DNA from: an uncultured Sinobacteraceae bacterium
GTDB lineage: Bacteria > Pseudomonadota > Gammaproteobacteria > Steroidobacterales > Steroidobacteraceae
Reading direction: 5' to 3'
Assembly (NCBI GenBank): GCA_937902995.1
Contig: CALEKY010000062.1
Coordinates: 88,715 to 152,714, forward strand
Length of the DNA stretch: 64,000 bases
Below the pieces are notes generated by a model. The model did not search any database, was not told where the DNA came from, and saw nothing but the letters and a program-made list of their open reading frames with translations. This document shows positions 1-8,620 of this stretch, one piece after another; within the stretch, counting starts at the first letter, position 1, and every line of letters starts with the position of its first letter. The position numbers were made by a program, and so were the translations under genes.

Positions 1-69
1 AAGCTGGCGGTATGGGAGCGACAAGCGTCCGATCTGCCGCGTAAGCTGTGGCGGGTTCGCACGAATTAA
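1..69 (+). CDS. possible 3' end of a gene cut by the window edge
   Basis: Frame 1 is open from the first base to a TAA at 67-69 and would encode a 22-residue basic tail ending in RVRTN. It lies just upstream of the secreted amidohydrolase on the same strand. Too little is present to name a family, and a chance open frame is possible. Confidence 0.3.
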   Translation, partial: KLAVWERQASDLPRKLWRVRTN

Positions 70-78
70 CGTTTCGAC

Positions 79-1380
79 ATGCGCGTTTTCGTTGGTGTTC
101 TCTCGATCATTGCCGCTCTCTGCGCGCCGACGTGCTTCGCGCAGTCGTCGCTCACGCTCATCTACGCCGGCCAGGTGCTCGAGCATCCCGATCGTCCGCC
201 GCGCGGTCAATCGACGCTGGTGATTCGTGACGGCCGCATCGTCGAGATTCGTGCGGGCTTCGCCGATGCCGGCGACTTCCCCGATGCGAGGATCGTTGAG
301 CTGCGCGACCGCTTCGTATTGCCCGGACTGATCGACACGCACGTGCATTTCAATACGAGCAATTCAGGTCAGCGCGCCTTGCTGGATCGCGTGACGCTCG
401 ACGTGGCCGATTTCGCTTACGAGGCGGCGTGGCTCGCGCGCAAGACGCTCGAGAGCGGTTTCACGACGGTGCGCATTCTAGGCAACCCCGCGGGCGTGAC
501 GCTCGCGCTGCGCGATGCGGTGGCTGCCGGCAAGGTGCCCGGTCCGCGTATCGTCGATGCGGGCCGCGCGCTCGCCACGACGGGAGGCTCCGGCGATCCC
601 GCAGTCGGCTTGAACGACGCCATTGCCGAGCACCTGAATCAGGATGGCGTTTGCGACGGTCCGGACATGTGCCGCCGGGCCGTGCGTCAGCAGGTTCGTC
701 GCGGCGTCGATTGGATCAAGGTCAAAGTCACCGGGGGCGTGAACAGTCGCAGCTCGGTCGGTGTGGGGGCGCAGATGTTCGCCGATGAAGTGCGTGCGAT
801 CATCGAAACGGCGCATCTGTACGGCAAGAAAGTTGCCGTGCACGCGCATGGCACCGACGGCATCAATCTCGCGCTCGAGCTGGGCGCCGATTCGATCGAG
901 CACGCGACGCTGCTCGACGATCGTAGTCTCGAGCTGTTTTGCCGTTCCGGCGCTTACATGGTTCCGACGCTGTCGACGGTCAACAGCTACATCGAGCGTC
1001 TGGCGAAGGATCCGGAGCAATACACGCCCGAGGTTCGCGAAAAAATCGAATGGCGAATCAACGTGGCCGGCGAAGCGTTCAAGCGTGCGCTCGCCAAAGG
1101 GGTCAAGATCGCGTTCGGTACGGACGCAGGTGTGTCCGAACACGGCCGCAACGCGCAGGAATTCGAGCTGATGGTGAAGTTCGGTATGTCGCCGCAAGCG
1201 GCGCTGAAAGCTGCGACCGTGAACGCCGCGGATCTGCTCGGCTTGGCAAGCGAGATCGGCTCGCTCGAGCGCGGCAAACGTGCCGATGTGATTGCGGTTG
1301 CCGGCAATCCGCTGCAGGACGTGACGGTCCTGCAAAATGTCGTCTTCGTGATGAAAGACGGCGTGATCTGGAAACAGTAG
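79..1380 (+). CDS. secreted metal-dependent amidohydrolase
   Basis: A 433-residue member of the amidohydrolase superfamily (imidazolonepropionase / prolidase-like branch), predicted to hydrolyse an amide or peptide-like bond in the periplasm. An N-terminal signal peptide ends near CFA-QSS (residues 1-21). Metal-site motifs follow in the expected order: HVH at residues 88-90, the WIKVKVTGG segment that supplies a metal-bridging lysine, VHAHG, IEHAT, and FGTDAG near the C-terminal third, ending in the usual LGLASEIGSLERGKRAD edge. Length fits the family. The substrate cannot be read from sequence; related proteins include Xaa-Pro dipeptidases and carboxypeptidases. Confidence 0.88.
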   Translation: MRVFVGVLSIIAALCAPTCFAQSSLTLIYAGQVLEHPDRPPRGQSTLVIRDGRIVEIRAGFADAGDFPDARIVELRDRFVLPGLIDTHVHFNTSNSGQRALLDRVTLDVADFAYEAAWLARKTLESGFTTVRILGNPAGVTLALRDAVAAGKVPGPRIVDAGRALATTGGSGDPAVGLNDAIAEHLNQDGVCDGPDMCRRAVRQQVRRGVDWIKVKVTGGVNSRSSVGVGAQMFADEVRAIIETAHLYGKKVAVHAHGTDGINLALELGADSIEHATLLDDRSLELFCRSGAYMVPTLSTVNSYIERLAKDPEQYTPEVREKIEWRINVAGEAFKRALAKGVKIAFGTDAGVSEHGRNAQEFELMVKFGMSPQAALKAATVNAADLLGLASEIGSLERGKRADVIAVAGNPLQDVTVLQNVVFVMKDGVIWKQ

Positions 1381-1508
1381 CTCATCGCGCCGATCGCATT
1401 CCATCCGCTGCGGGGATTCACATAGCGCGCAATCGCGGGATCTGCGCTAGGCTGCGCTGATATCCGGCCTGCCGAGTTTCGGGTGCATGCCGGAACGGAG
1501 CGAGAAAA

Positions 1509-2699
1509 ATGCGCAGCCCTTTGCTTCACGTGCGACTGATCGCCGTCTGCTTGTTGTCTTGCGTCGGCGTCTCGGTGCGATCCGAAATCGATCTGACGAC
1601 GGCGACGCCTCGCATCGAAGCGGGCGCGTCGCTCACGCTCGAGCTCATCGTGACGAACGGCGAGAGCGAGCCACTGTCGATCGAAATCCCCGAGCTCGTT
1701 CACGTGCGGCTCGAAACGCAGGAGCACGTGAGCCTCGTCGAGTTTACGCCCGGATCCAGCGGCCCGCTCGTGGTTGCGCCGAATGCGTTCGCGAAGGTCC
1801 CGCTGACCGGACGAATTCCGGACGGCACACAGGGCGTCGGCATGCTCACGCCGACCGGATTGGCGACGAACGGGGTGCTCGTGCAGATAGCGCCGCGCAC
1901 GGACTCGACGCGCGTTGCAGGGACGGATTCGTTCGAGGATCAACCCGAAATCAGCTCCGCGCTCGTCGACAAACCGCCGCCGCTTGCGGTGTCGGTCTAC
2001 GAGCCTGTGTATTTCATCGTCGGGGGCGATGGCGGATTGAATGCGAAATTCCAGATCAGCTTCCGCTATCGACTCTTCGATGGCGAAGGGCGACTGGCCG
2101 ACAGGCTGCCATGGATCGACGACTTGTACTTATCGTATTCGCAAACTTCTCTTTGGGACCTAAACGAGTTGTCCAAACCGTTCCGCGATTCGAGCTATCG
2201 CCCGCGGTTGTTCTTCGCGAACTACGATCTGGGTAGGGCGCTCGACGGTCGGCTGCGTCTGGGCGTCGAGGCCGGCGCCGGCCACGAATCGAACGGCAAG
2301 GACGGCGACGCCTCGCGCAGCTACAACATGTTCTATGTGCGTCCGACGCTGACGTTCGGCGATCCGGATGGATTCAATGTGTTCGTCGCGCCGTTGATTC
2401 ACAACTATGTGGCCGACGACGAGAATCCCGACCTGGCCGATTATCGCGGCTACATCGATTGGCTGTTCGGCGTCGGCAGTAAAGGCGGTTTGAATTTCTG
2501 GGCGCAGTTGCGCAAGGGCAAGCGCAGCAGTTACGGCAGCGTCGAGCTCAATCTTTCCTACCCGCTGTCGAAGCTGAGCGGCGGCGATCTCACCGGGTGG
2601 CTCATGCTGCAGTACTTCGGCGGCTACGGCGAAAGCTTGCTCGATTACAACCAGAAGCTCGATTCGCAGTTGCGATTGGGAATCGCAGTGGCGCTCTAG
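1509..2699 (+). CDS. pldA: outer-membrane phospholipase A (PldA/OMPLA)
   Basis: A 396-residue precursor with a signal peptide (about residues 1-25). A roughly 150-residue N-terminal extension precedes a C-terminal beta-barrel resembling OMPLA. The barrel contains HESNG, followed about ten residues later by SRSYN, matching the catalytic His-Ser-Asn arrangement of outer-membrane phospholipase A. The alternating aromatic strands end in LRLGIAVAL. OMPLA hydrolyses phospholipids that reach the outer leaflet and is activated by dimerisation and calcium. The soluble N-terminal part is longer than in Escherichia coli PldA (about 290 aa) and its role is unknown. Confidence 0.85.
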   Translation: MRSPLLHVRLIAVCLLSCVGVSVRSEIDLTTATPRIEAGASLTLELIVTNGESEPLSIEIPELVHVRLETQEHVSLVEFTPGSSGPLVVAPNAFAKVPLTGRIPDGTQGVGMLTPTGLATNGVLVQIAPRTDSTRVAGTDSFEDQPEISSALVDKPPPLAVSVYEPVYFIVGGDGGLNAKFQISFRYRLFDGEGRLADRLPWIDDLYLSYSQTSLWDLNELSKPFRDSSYRPRLFFANYDLGRALDGRLRLGVEAGAGHESNGKDGDASRSYNMFYVRPTLTFGDPDGFNVFVAPLIHNYVADDENPDLADYRGYIDWLFGVGSKGGLNFWAQLRKGKRSSYGSVELNLSYPLSKLSGGDLTGWLMLQYFGGYGESLLDYNQKLDSQLRLGIAVAL

Positions 2700-2711
2700 C
2701 GCGCGCAATTG

Positions 2712-2739
2712 AAATTAGGAATTGAGAATTGAGAGCTGG
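2712..2739. repeat. intergenic 7-bp units (heptad block 1)
   Basis: Between the converging pldA and arfB-like genes, four consecutive 7-base units differ by a few bases (AAATTAG, GAATTGA, GAATTGA, GAGCTGG). The 7-base period recurs in other gaps of this window with different words. No hairpin partner is obvious here. Confidence 0.5.
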
Positions 2740-2851
2740 GACGGCATTGTCACGGCTCGGTCGTTCTGGGCGTCAGATCTGCGATCTGAATGCCCCCAGT
2801 CGAAGGCGAAGAGCGCAAGGGCCGCGCACCTTCCATTCTCGATTTATCTGT

Positions 2852-3253
2852 TCAGTCCTCGATGCTGCGCCTCGCTTTCTTGATCCGGCTTCGCTGCTTC
2901 TTCTCCGCGAGGCGCCGCTCCTTCGAGGCGCGGGTCGGTTTGGTCGGTCGGCGCACTTTCGGTTCGATGCTCGCTTGCTCGATCAACGCGTGCAGGCGTT
3001 CGAGGGCATCGCGTTTGTTCTGTTCCTGGGTGCGGAAGCGTTGCGCGGTGATCACGATGACATCGTTGCTAGCAAGTCTTCGTCCGGCCAGCGTTCGGAG
3101 CCGGGTGCGAACCCGATCGGGCAGGGTGGGCCATGCATTCAGGTCGCAGCGCAACTGCACGGCCGTGGCGACTTTGTTGACGTTCTGACCTCCCGGACCG
3201 CCGGCGCGGATGAAGCGCAGCTCGAGCGCCGATTCGGGTGGAGCGAAGCTCAC
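2852..3253 (-). CDS. arfB: ArfB-type peptidyl-tRNA hydrolase (class I release factor domain)
   Basis: A 133-residue protein with the release-factor catalytic loop: RAGGPGGQNVNK, with GGQ at residues 21-23. It has a lysine/arginine-rich C-terminal tail that in ArfB (YaeJ) enters the mRNA channel of stalled ribosomes. It should hydrolyse peptidyl-tRNA on ribosomes stalled without a stop codon. The start is GTG at 3253, which overlaps the TGA of the upstream mechanosensitive channel gene as GTGA, implying translational coupling. Length fits ArfB (about 140 aa). Longer upstream reading in this frame is only the shadow of the channel gene. Confidence 0.87.
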   Translation of the reverse strand: MSFAPPESALELRFIRAGGPGGQNVNKVATAVQLRCDLNAWPTLPDRVRTRLRTLAGRRLASNDVIVITAQRFRTQEQNKRDALERLHALIEQASIEPKVRRPTKPTRASKERRLAEKKQRSRIKKARRSIED

Positions 3254-4569
3254 GGCTCGTAAGCGACGGGCGAGCGGTCCTTCTTCATTTCGAACACGAC
3301 CTCGCGTTGCGCCACTGGAATGGTGATGCCGTGCTCTTTGAAGAGGCGCCAGATCGCGCGATTGACGTCGGAGCGAACGTTGTTCACGCCTTCTTGCGGA
3401 TCGGCGATCCAGAAACGCAGCTCGAGATCGAAGCCATAGTCGTTGAAGCCCATCATGCGCGAGACCGGCGCCGGATCGCGCAAGATGCGCGGATGTCCGT
3501 CGGCTGCTTTGAGTAACAGGGACATCGCAAGCTCCGGATCGTCCTTGTAGCTGACGCGCACCGGCAGTTTCAGACGGACGCGCGGATCGGTGTAGCTCCA
3601 GTTGATCACCGAATTCGTGATCAAGGTGTGATTCGGGACGAGCGTTTCGACACCGTCGCGATCGCGCACGACCACGTAACGGCCGCGCAGCTCTTGCACC
3701 CAGCCGAAACCTTCGGTGCTCGTGCCCGGCATACCGGTGAAGCTGATGACGTCGCCGGGTTTGATGGAGCGGTCCATCAACAGCACGAAGCCGGCAATGA
3801 AGTTCGCGACGATCGCCTGCAGGCCGAAGCCGAGACCGACACCGATCGCACCGGTGAGGACGTTCAAGGTCGTGAGGTCGAGACCTGCGGCATTCAGTCC
3901 CAACAGGATCGACAAGGAAATCAGGAAGGCCTGCGAGAACTTCGCAATGCCGATCCGCATGCTGAGCGCGAGGCCCTGCATGGCCATGAGACGTCGCTCG
4001 AACCATCGCGCGAGCCAGACCGCAACGAGAATGAAGGCGCCGACCGTGAACAGCACCTTCAAGACCGACCACAGCGTGATCTTGCCCCTGTCGGTACGGA
4101 CGCCGACGCTGTCGAGCGCTTGCACGACGGGATCGAACCAGCCGAGTACGTGAAGCGCGAGCACGGCCCAAATCACGAACGTGATGAGGTTGCCCCAGCC
4201 TTTCGTGCGATTGCCGAGCGACAGGCGCACGAGGAACACGGCGAGCCGGATCAATAACAGCAATCCGGCGAGACTGATCGCGTGATCCACGATGCTGCTT
4301 TCCGCCTCGAGCGCGTGCAGTACGCCGCCGAATGTGGCGATCAAGACGAGCGCCGCGACGTGTGGGCTGACGATGAGAACGGCTTCCGTCAGCCGCGCTT
4401 GCAAGCCGGTTTCGGAGACGGCGAGTTTGGCTTTCTCGGTGGAGCGGACCTGGCGGCCGAACCACCACGCGAGCAGGATCGAGATCGCAATCGCACCGAG
4501 TTGCAGCAAAGCCTCGGGTGCGAGCAGGGCTTCGATCTGGCGGCTGAGCTTGGCGAGCAGTTCCTGCAT
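3250..4569 (-). CDS. MscS-family mechanosensitive ion channel
   Basis: A 439-residue inner-membrane protein. Several hydrophobic segments in the first half are followed by the MscS pore helix and beta domain (GAIGVGLGFGLQAIVANF, then DRSIKPGDVI). The glycine/alanine-rich pore helix is typical of MscS and of the larger YbdG/YnaI types. It opens under membrane tension to release solutes during hypo-osmotic shock. The C-terminal cytoplasmic domain contains RVSYKDDPELA and the terminal EMKKD strand. It is translationally coupled to the downstream ArfB-like gene by a 4-base overlap. Confidence 0.9.
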   Translation of the reverse strand: MQELLAKLSRQIEALLAPEALLQLGAIAISILLAWWFGRQVRSTEKAKLAVSETGLQARLTEAVLIVSPHVAALVLIATFGGVLHALEAESSIVDHAISLAGLLLLIRLAVFLVRLSLGNRTKGWGNLITFVIWAVLALHVLGWFDPVVQALDSVGVRTDRGKITLWSVLKVLFTVGAFILVAVWLARWFERRLMAMQGLALSMRIGIAKFSQAFLISLSILLGLNAAGLDLTTLNVLTGAIGVGLGFGLQAIVANFIAGFVLLMDRSIKPGDVISFTGMPGTSTEGFGWVQELRGRYVVVRDRDGVETLVPNHTLITNSVINWSYTDPRVRLKLPVRVSYKDDPELAMSLLLKAADGHPRILRDPAPVSRMMGFNDYGFDLELRFWIADPQEGVNNVRSDVNRAIWRLFKEHGITIPVAQREVVFEMKKDRSPVAYEP

Positions 4570-4726
4570 GAGGAGGCGGCGTTAGCGCTAAACTTGACGA
4601 GCTCGAAGCACGCAAATGGCTTGCGGCGCGTCACTCACGGCATCATGGTTCGTCGAGCTGCGCCCGGTCGATCGAGTCGTCCGCTCCACGAGCGGCGGCT
4701 GGTCGCTCAGGGTTGGCCGTCGGCTC

Positions 4727-4963
4727 TTATGCATTCAAATCGGGGATCAGCTCGCTTTCCAATCTCGCGATCTGATCCTTGAGCAGGAGCTTCCGCTTCT
4801 TCAGGCGGCGCAGCTGCACTTCGTTGACGTAGAGGTCGAGCTGCAAGCGATTGATCACGTCGTCGAGATCGCGATGCTCGATGCGCAATTCACGCAAGCG
4901 CTCGAGCCGGCGAAACGTCTCCGTGTCGATCTTGCTATCCGTCTTGTCTTCGGACTCGCTCAT
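4727..4963 (-). CDS. small YdcH/DUF465-type protein
   Basis: A 78-residue, highly charged, probably all-helical protein. The heptad-like pattern from FRRLERLRELRIEHRDLDDVINRL through LRRLKKRKLLLKDQIARLE matches the DUF465 family of small coiled-coil proteins. Function is not established. The gene stands alone between the channel gene and a DUF3301 gene, all on the minus strand. Confidence 0.75.
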   Translation of the reverse strand: MSESEDKTDSKIDTETFRRLERLRELRIEHRDLDDVINRLQLDLYVNEVQLRRLKKRKLLLKDQIARLESELIPDLNA

Positions 4964-5030
4964 TGCCGCACTACTTTAGCGAAGTAGGGAACGTATGCAC
5001 AGCGCGTCCCGCGCAGCCCAGGCGGCGCGC

Positions 5031-5507
5031 TCAGTCTCCGGCGCGCGTGCCGTTGTATCTCGTTTCGCTCGTTTGGCCTGTCGCCGATCGCTGACGCGCG
5101 CGCCATTCGTCCAGGCTCAAAACCTTGGCGGACGGCGGCAGATGCTGCACCTCCGCCGCACGACGGGCAGATGCTTGGGACTGCGGCGCATCATCCTCGC
5201 TGCGCGCATACCCGACGGTTTCGACGCGATGGCCGGCGAGCACGACGAAACCCTGTCGGCGCTCGATGCTGTTGGCCGTGTAATCGAAAACATACGTCCG
5301 CCGCAGCGTGAAGAGACTTCCGGTGCTCCGAATCAACTGCAGGCGTGCGAACGCCACGGTGCCGTCGAGAAACTGCAGGCTGAGCCGGTTGCAGGCCTCC
5401 ATTGCAGCTTTGTTTGCGCGTTCGCGGGCCGCGAGGCTGTCTTGCCAGAACCAGCCAATCGCAGCGGCAAGAATCAGCATTACCAGAGCGGTCCAGCCGA
5501 ACTCCAT
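5031..5507 (-). CDS. DUF3301 membrane-anchored protein
   Basis: A 158-residue protein with one N-terminal transmembrane segment (residues about 5-21, ending FWQDS). A conserved basic and aromatic domain follows: ERANKAAMEACNR, QFLDGTVAF and LRRTYVFDYT, characteristic of DUF3301. This points to an inner-membrane anchored cytoplasmic protein of unknown role, found across gammaproteobacteria. It diverges from the nucleotidase gene at 5599, so 5508-5598 should hold two promoters. The C-terminal 30 residues are basic and low in conservation signal. Confidence 0.75.
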   Translation of the reverse strand: MEFGWTALVMLILAAAIGWFWQDSLAARERANKAAMEACNRLSLQFLDGTVAFARLQLIRSTGSLFTLRRTYVFDYTANSIERRQGFVVLAGHRVETVGYARSEDDAPQSQASARRAAEVQHLPPSAKVLSLDEWRARQRSATGQTSETRYNGTRAGD

Positions 5508-5598
5508 CGTCTCTCCACCAAGATTTTCCCGTCACGGGCTGTCGGGCTCACTATGATACGGCCAGTCACGTCTAGATCCTTCGCGCTTTACCTAAACC

Positions 5599-6327
5599 AT
5601 GGCGGCTTCGGAGAATCCCTGTCATCGGCGCCAATTCGTCCCCTGGGCTGGGATCGACACCGTGTTGCTCGACATGGACGGGACGCTGCTCGATCTCAAG
5701 TTCGACAATTACTTTTGGCTGCAGGCCGTTCCGGAGCGCTATGCCAGGGATCGAGGGCTGACCTTCGAGCGCGCTTGCGAGATTCTCCGGCCGATGTTTG
5801 CGGCAAAGGAGGGCACGCTCGAGTGGTATTGCACGGACTACTGGAGCCGGCAGCTCGAATTCGATATCGCTGCGCTCAAGCACGAGCTGCGCGAAAGAGT
5901 CAGTTACCTGCCCGGCGCGGAACGTTTTCTACGGACGTTGAAAGAGAGCGGTCTGACGACCGTGCTCGTCACGAACGCCCACCGGGATTCGCTGCGCGTG
6001 AAGGCGAGTCAAACCGGGTTGCTCGACTACCTCACGGCCGCAATCAGCTCGCATCGCTACGGTGCCCCTAAGGAGGATCCCAAGTTCTGGATCAGCCTGC
6101 AGGCCGAACTGGGATTCGATTGCGAGCGCACTTTGTTCGTCGACGACAGCCTTGCCGTGTTGAGGGCTGCGCGTCGGCACGGTGTGCGTCATGTCGTGGC
6201 GATCACGCATCCCGACTCGACGCTCGAACGACGCATCGTCGCAGAGTTTCCGAGCGTGCATGCCGTCGTAGAACTGCTCGCCTTGAGCCGCATCCCCACT
6301 GAGCCGGGCGAGGTGCTCGGGACTTGA
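5599..6327 (+). CDS. yrfG: HAD-family GMP/IMP nucleotidase (YrfG type)
   Basis: A 242-residue haloacid-dehalogenase hydrolase. Motif I is LLDMDGTLLDL (nucleophile and acid aspartates), motif II is VLVTNAH, the motif III lysine is in GAPKEDPKFW, and motif IV is TLFVDDS. The KFDNYFW and TDYWSRQLEFD segments between motifs I and II match GMP/IMP nucleotidase YrfG rather than generic phosphoglycolate phosphatases. The expected activity is dephosphorylation of purine 5'-monophosphates. The start at ATG 5599 puts motif I near residue 30, slightly later than usual but with no better downstream start. Confidence 0.85.
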   Translation: MAASENPCHRRQFVPWAGIDTVLLDMDGTLLDLKFDNYFWLQAVPERYARDRGLTFERACEILRPMFAAKEGTLEWYCTDYWSRQLEFDIAALKHELRERVSYLPGAERFLRTLKESGLTTVLVTNAHRDSLRVKASQTGLLDYLTAAISSHRYGAPKEDPKFWISLQAELGFDCERTLFVDDSLAVLRAARRHGVRHVVAITHPDSTLERRIVAEFPSVHAVVELLALSRIPTEPGEVLGT

Positions 6328-6355
6328 TCGGCGCGAGGTCGATCGCGCCGGGTCG

Positions 6356-7813
6356 CTACTCCGACTGGAGCGGCGTGGGCTGTGGGGCGTCGCCGGAACG
6401 CTTCCCACGGCGACGCCGGCGTCGTCGACGGCGGCTCTGTTGCTGGTCGCCGTTCGGGGCTGCGTTCTCAGGGCCGGAGGTTGCGGCTTCGGGCTCAGCC
6501 TGACTGGCCTCCACAGGCGACTGTGCGCTGTCTGGGGGGCGTTGCGCGCGTTGTCCATTATCTCTGTGGCCTCGCCGGCGCCCACCGTCACGGTGTTTGC
6601 CGTGAGGTTTGCCTTTGAAACGCCGCGGCTCCGGTTGTGCGATCTCGGGCAAATCCGCCGGCACGGCAACGACGGGAATCTTCCGGCCGATGTAGGCTTC
6701 GATGTCGGGTAGCGACATCACGTATTCCTCGCAGCCGAAGCTGATCGCATCGCCTTCCGCGCCCGCCCGCGCCGTGCGTCCGATTCGATGCACGTAGTCT
6801 TCGGGATCTTGCGGCAGGTCGTAGTTGAAGACGTGGCTCACGTCGGGAATGTGCAGACCTCGCGAGGCCACGTCCGTGCCGATCAAGCAGGCGAGACTGC
6901 CGTCATGAAAATCGCGCAACATGCGTAGCCGCTTGCGCTGAGGCACGTCACCCGAGATCGCTTCGGCCTTGATGCCGTTTGCTTGCAGTAGCCGCTCGAT
7001 TTCTTCGGCCGCGCGCCTCGTGTTGACGAAGATCATGCTGCGTCGCGGGTCCATCTGTTTCAGCAGCGCGACCAGGAGACGCGGCTTTTCCTCGTTCGAA
7101 GGGAAGTAGATCACCTGCCGCACGCGATCGACCGTCATTTTGTCCGGCTCGATGCGCACCAGCTTGGGATCGTTCATGTGCTCGTACGCGAGCTCGAGGA
7201 CCCGGTGCGACAGCGTCGCCGAGAACAGCAGGTTCAGGCGTTGCGTCGGCTCGGGAAGGCGGCGAAGAAGGTATCGGATGTCGGAAATGAAGCCGAGGTC
7301 GAACATGCGGTCGGCCTCGTCGAGCACGAGCACTTGAACCGAGCGCAGGTCGACGACACGTTGTTTGTAGAAATCGATCAATCGCCCCGGCGTTCCGATC
7401 AAGATATCCACGCCCTGCTCGAGCTGGTGGCGTTGCTTCTCGTAGTCGACGCCGCCGAATGCGAGCCCGAGGCTCAAACCGGTATGGGAGCCGAGCACCT
7501 CGGCGTCGCGATGGATCTGGACGGCCAGCTCGCGCGTTGGGGCGATGATCAAGGCGCGCGGAGCATTGAGCGTGCGCGCAGCAGGGACGGGCTCGCGCAG
7601 CAGCCGCGCGTACATCGCGACCAGGAACGCGGCCGTCTTGCCCGTTCCGGTTTGAGCTTGGCCCGCGATGTCCATCCCGGCGAGTGCGAGCGGCAGGGTT
7701 TGCGCCTGGATAGGCGTGCAGCGTTCGAAAGATGCGTCAGCCAGACCCTTTTGCAGGGCTTCGGGAAGGTGCAGGCTCGAGAACGACAAGTCTGTCAGAT
7801 GGGATTCAGACAT
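6356..7813 (-). CDS. rhlB: ATP-dependent DEAD-box RNA helicase RhlB
   Basis: A 485-residue helicase with all core motifs: Q motif (RCTPIQ), motif I AQTGTGKT, motif II DEAD, motif III SAT, and motif VI HRIGRTARAG. An arginine-rich C-terminal tail ends the protein. RhlB unwinds structured RNA and in E. coli works in the RNA degradosome. Divergent placement against trxA-rho is the same as in E. coli, which supports the RhlB name over other DEAD-box paralogues. The basic tail, with a run of arginines, is longer than in E. coli and probably contacts RNA. Confidence 0.92.
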   Translation of the reverse strand: MSESHLTDLSFSSLHLPEALQKGLADASFERCTPIQAQTLPLALAGMDIAGQAQTGTGKTAAFLVAMYARLLREPVPAARTLNAPRALIIAPTRELAVQIHRDAEVLGSHTGLSLGLAFGGVDYEKQRHQLEQGVDILIGTPGRLIDFYKQRVVDLRSVQVLVLDEADRMFDLGFISDIRYLLRRLPEPTQRLNLLFSATLSHRVLELAYEHMNDPKLVRIEPDKMTVDRVRQVIYFPSNEEKPRLLVALLKQMDPRRSMIFVNTRRAAEEIERLLQANGIKAEAISGDVPQRKRLRMLRDFHDGSLACLIGTDVASRGLHIPDVSHVFNYDLPQDPEDYVHRIGRTARAGAEGDAISFGCEEYVMSLPDIEAYIGRKIPVVAVPADLPEIAQPEPRRFKGKPHGKHRDGGRRRGHRDNGQRAQRPPDSAQSPVEASQAEPEAATSGPENAAPNGDQQQSRRRRRRRRRGKRSGDAPQPTPLQSE

Positions 7814-8290
7814 TTAATGTGACGACATGCAGCGAAGAGGAACGTCTGTTGAATGGGGTCGCGTTTACCGATGTGGAGACTTGCAAATTGAAAATGGCTT
7901 GGTTCTAATAGGCCGCAACGAGCGGAATCATCCGCACCCGCCCCGACCGGTTCACCGGCACCAGATCGTAGACCAAGCTCCTCATTGAAGTGAGACCCCG
8001 TCGGGGGTTCGAGCAATGTTCGATCCAAACACGTGAGTATCGACTCGACTCGCTCAGAAGACAGGTCCAACGCGTAAGGCAAGACCGCGAGCGTTTTTAC
8101 ATCGGAGGCCTCACCGCCGCAATTGTGCCCGACCGAGCACGCGTTAGTCACTAACGGTCATTCCCCTTCAGCGCGTTCTTCGCGTCCTCGAATTCGAGTT
8201 GAGTTGTTCAGTTAACTGGCTAAGAGCGCAGAGCATCGCGGTTCTTGAGTTCGCATTCACACAACGACAGTACAACCGGAGGTAGTCCTG
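7814..8290. other. divergent control region between rhlB and trxA
   Basis: 477 bases without a convincing gene. A minus-strand open frame (8151 to 7795) overlaps the rhlB start and has no recognisable domain, so I do not call it. A strong Shine-Dalgarno (GGAGG at 8278-8282) precedes the GTG of trxA. I cannot define the promoters by eye. A long leader for trxA-rho is plausible because rho is commonly autoregulated by attenuation. Confidence 0.5.
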
Positions 8291-8620
8291 GTGAGCACCG
8301 ACCAGATCAAGTACGTCACTGATGCAAGTTTCGAGGCCGATGTCCTGAAGGCGGACGGTCCGGTGCTCGTGGACTTCTGGGCCGAGTGGTGCGGCCCCTG
8401 CAAGATGATCGCGCCGATGCTCGACGAGATCGCGGACGAATACCGGAACAAACTCACCGTCGCGAAACTCAACGTCGACGAAAGTCCCAAAACCCCGCTG
8501 CGCTACAACGTGCGCAGCATTCCGACCCTCATCCTCTTCAAGAACGGCCAGGTCGAAGGCCAGAAGGTCGGAGCCCTCCGCAAAGCAGACCTGGCAGCAT
8601 TTCTGGACAGCAAACTGTGA
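8291..8620 (+). CDS. trxA: thioredoxin 1
   Basis: A 109-residue classical thioredoxin with the active site WCGPC at residues 33-37, the preceding VDFWAEW strand, and the cis-proline segment SIPT. It reduces protein disulfides in the cytoplasm using thioredoxin reductase. The start is GTG with GGAGG about 8 bases upstream. The stop TGA overlaps a GTG start for rho (GTGA), so trxA and rho are probably translated as a coupled pair. Confidence 0.95.
   Translation: MSTDQIKYVTDASFEADVLKADGPVLVDFWAEWCGPCKMIAPMLDEIADEYRNKLTVAKLNVDESPKTPLRYNVRSIPTLILFKNGQVEGQKVGALRKADLAAFLDSKL

Noticed and set aside
7795..8151. A minus-strand open frame overlapping the rhlB start
   Set aside because: No domain, no ribosome site, and it would run into the rhlB coding start; the region fits a divergent promoter better.
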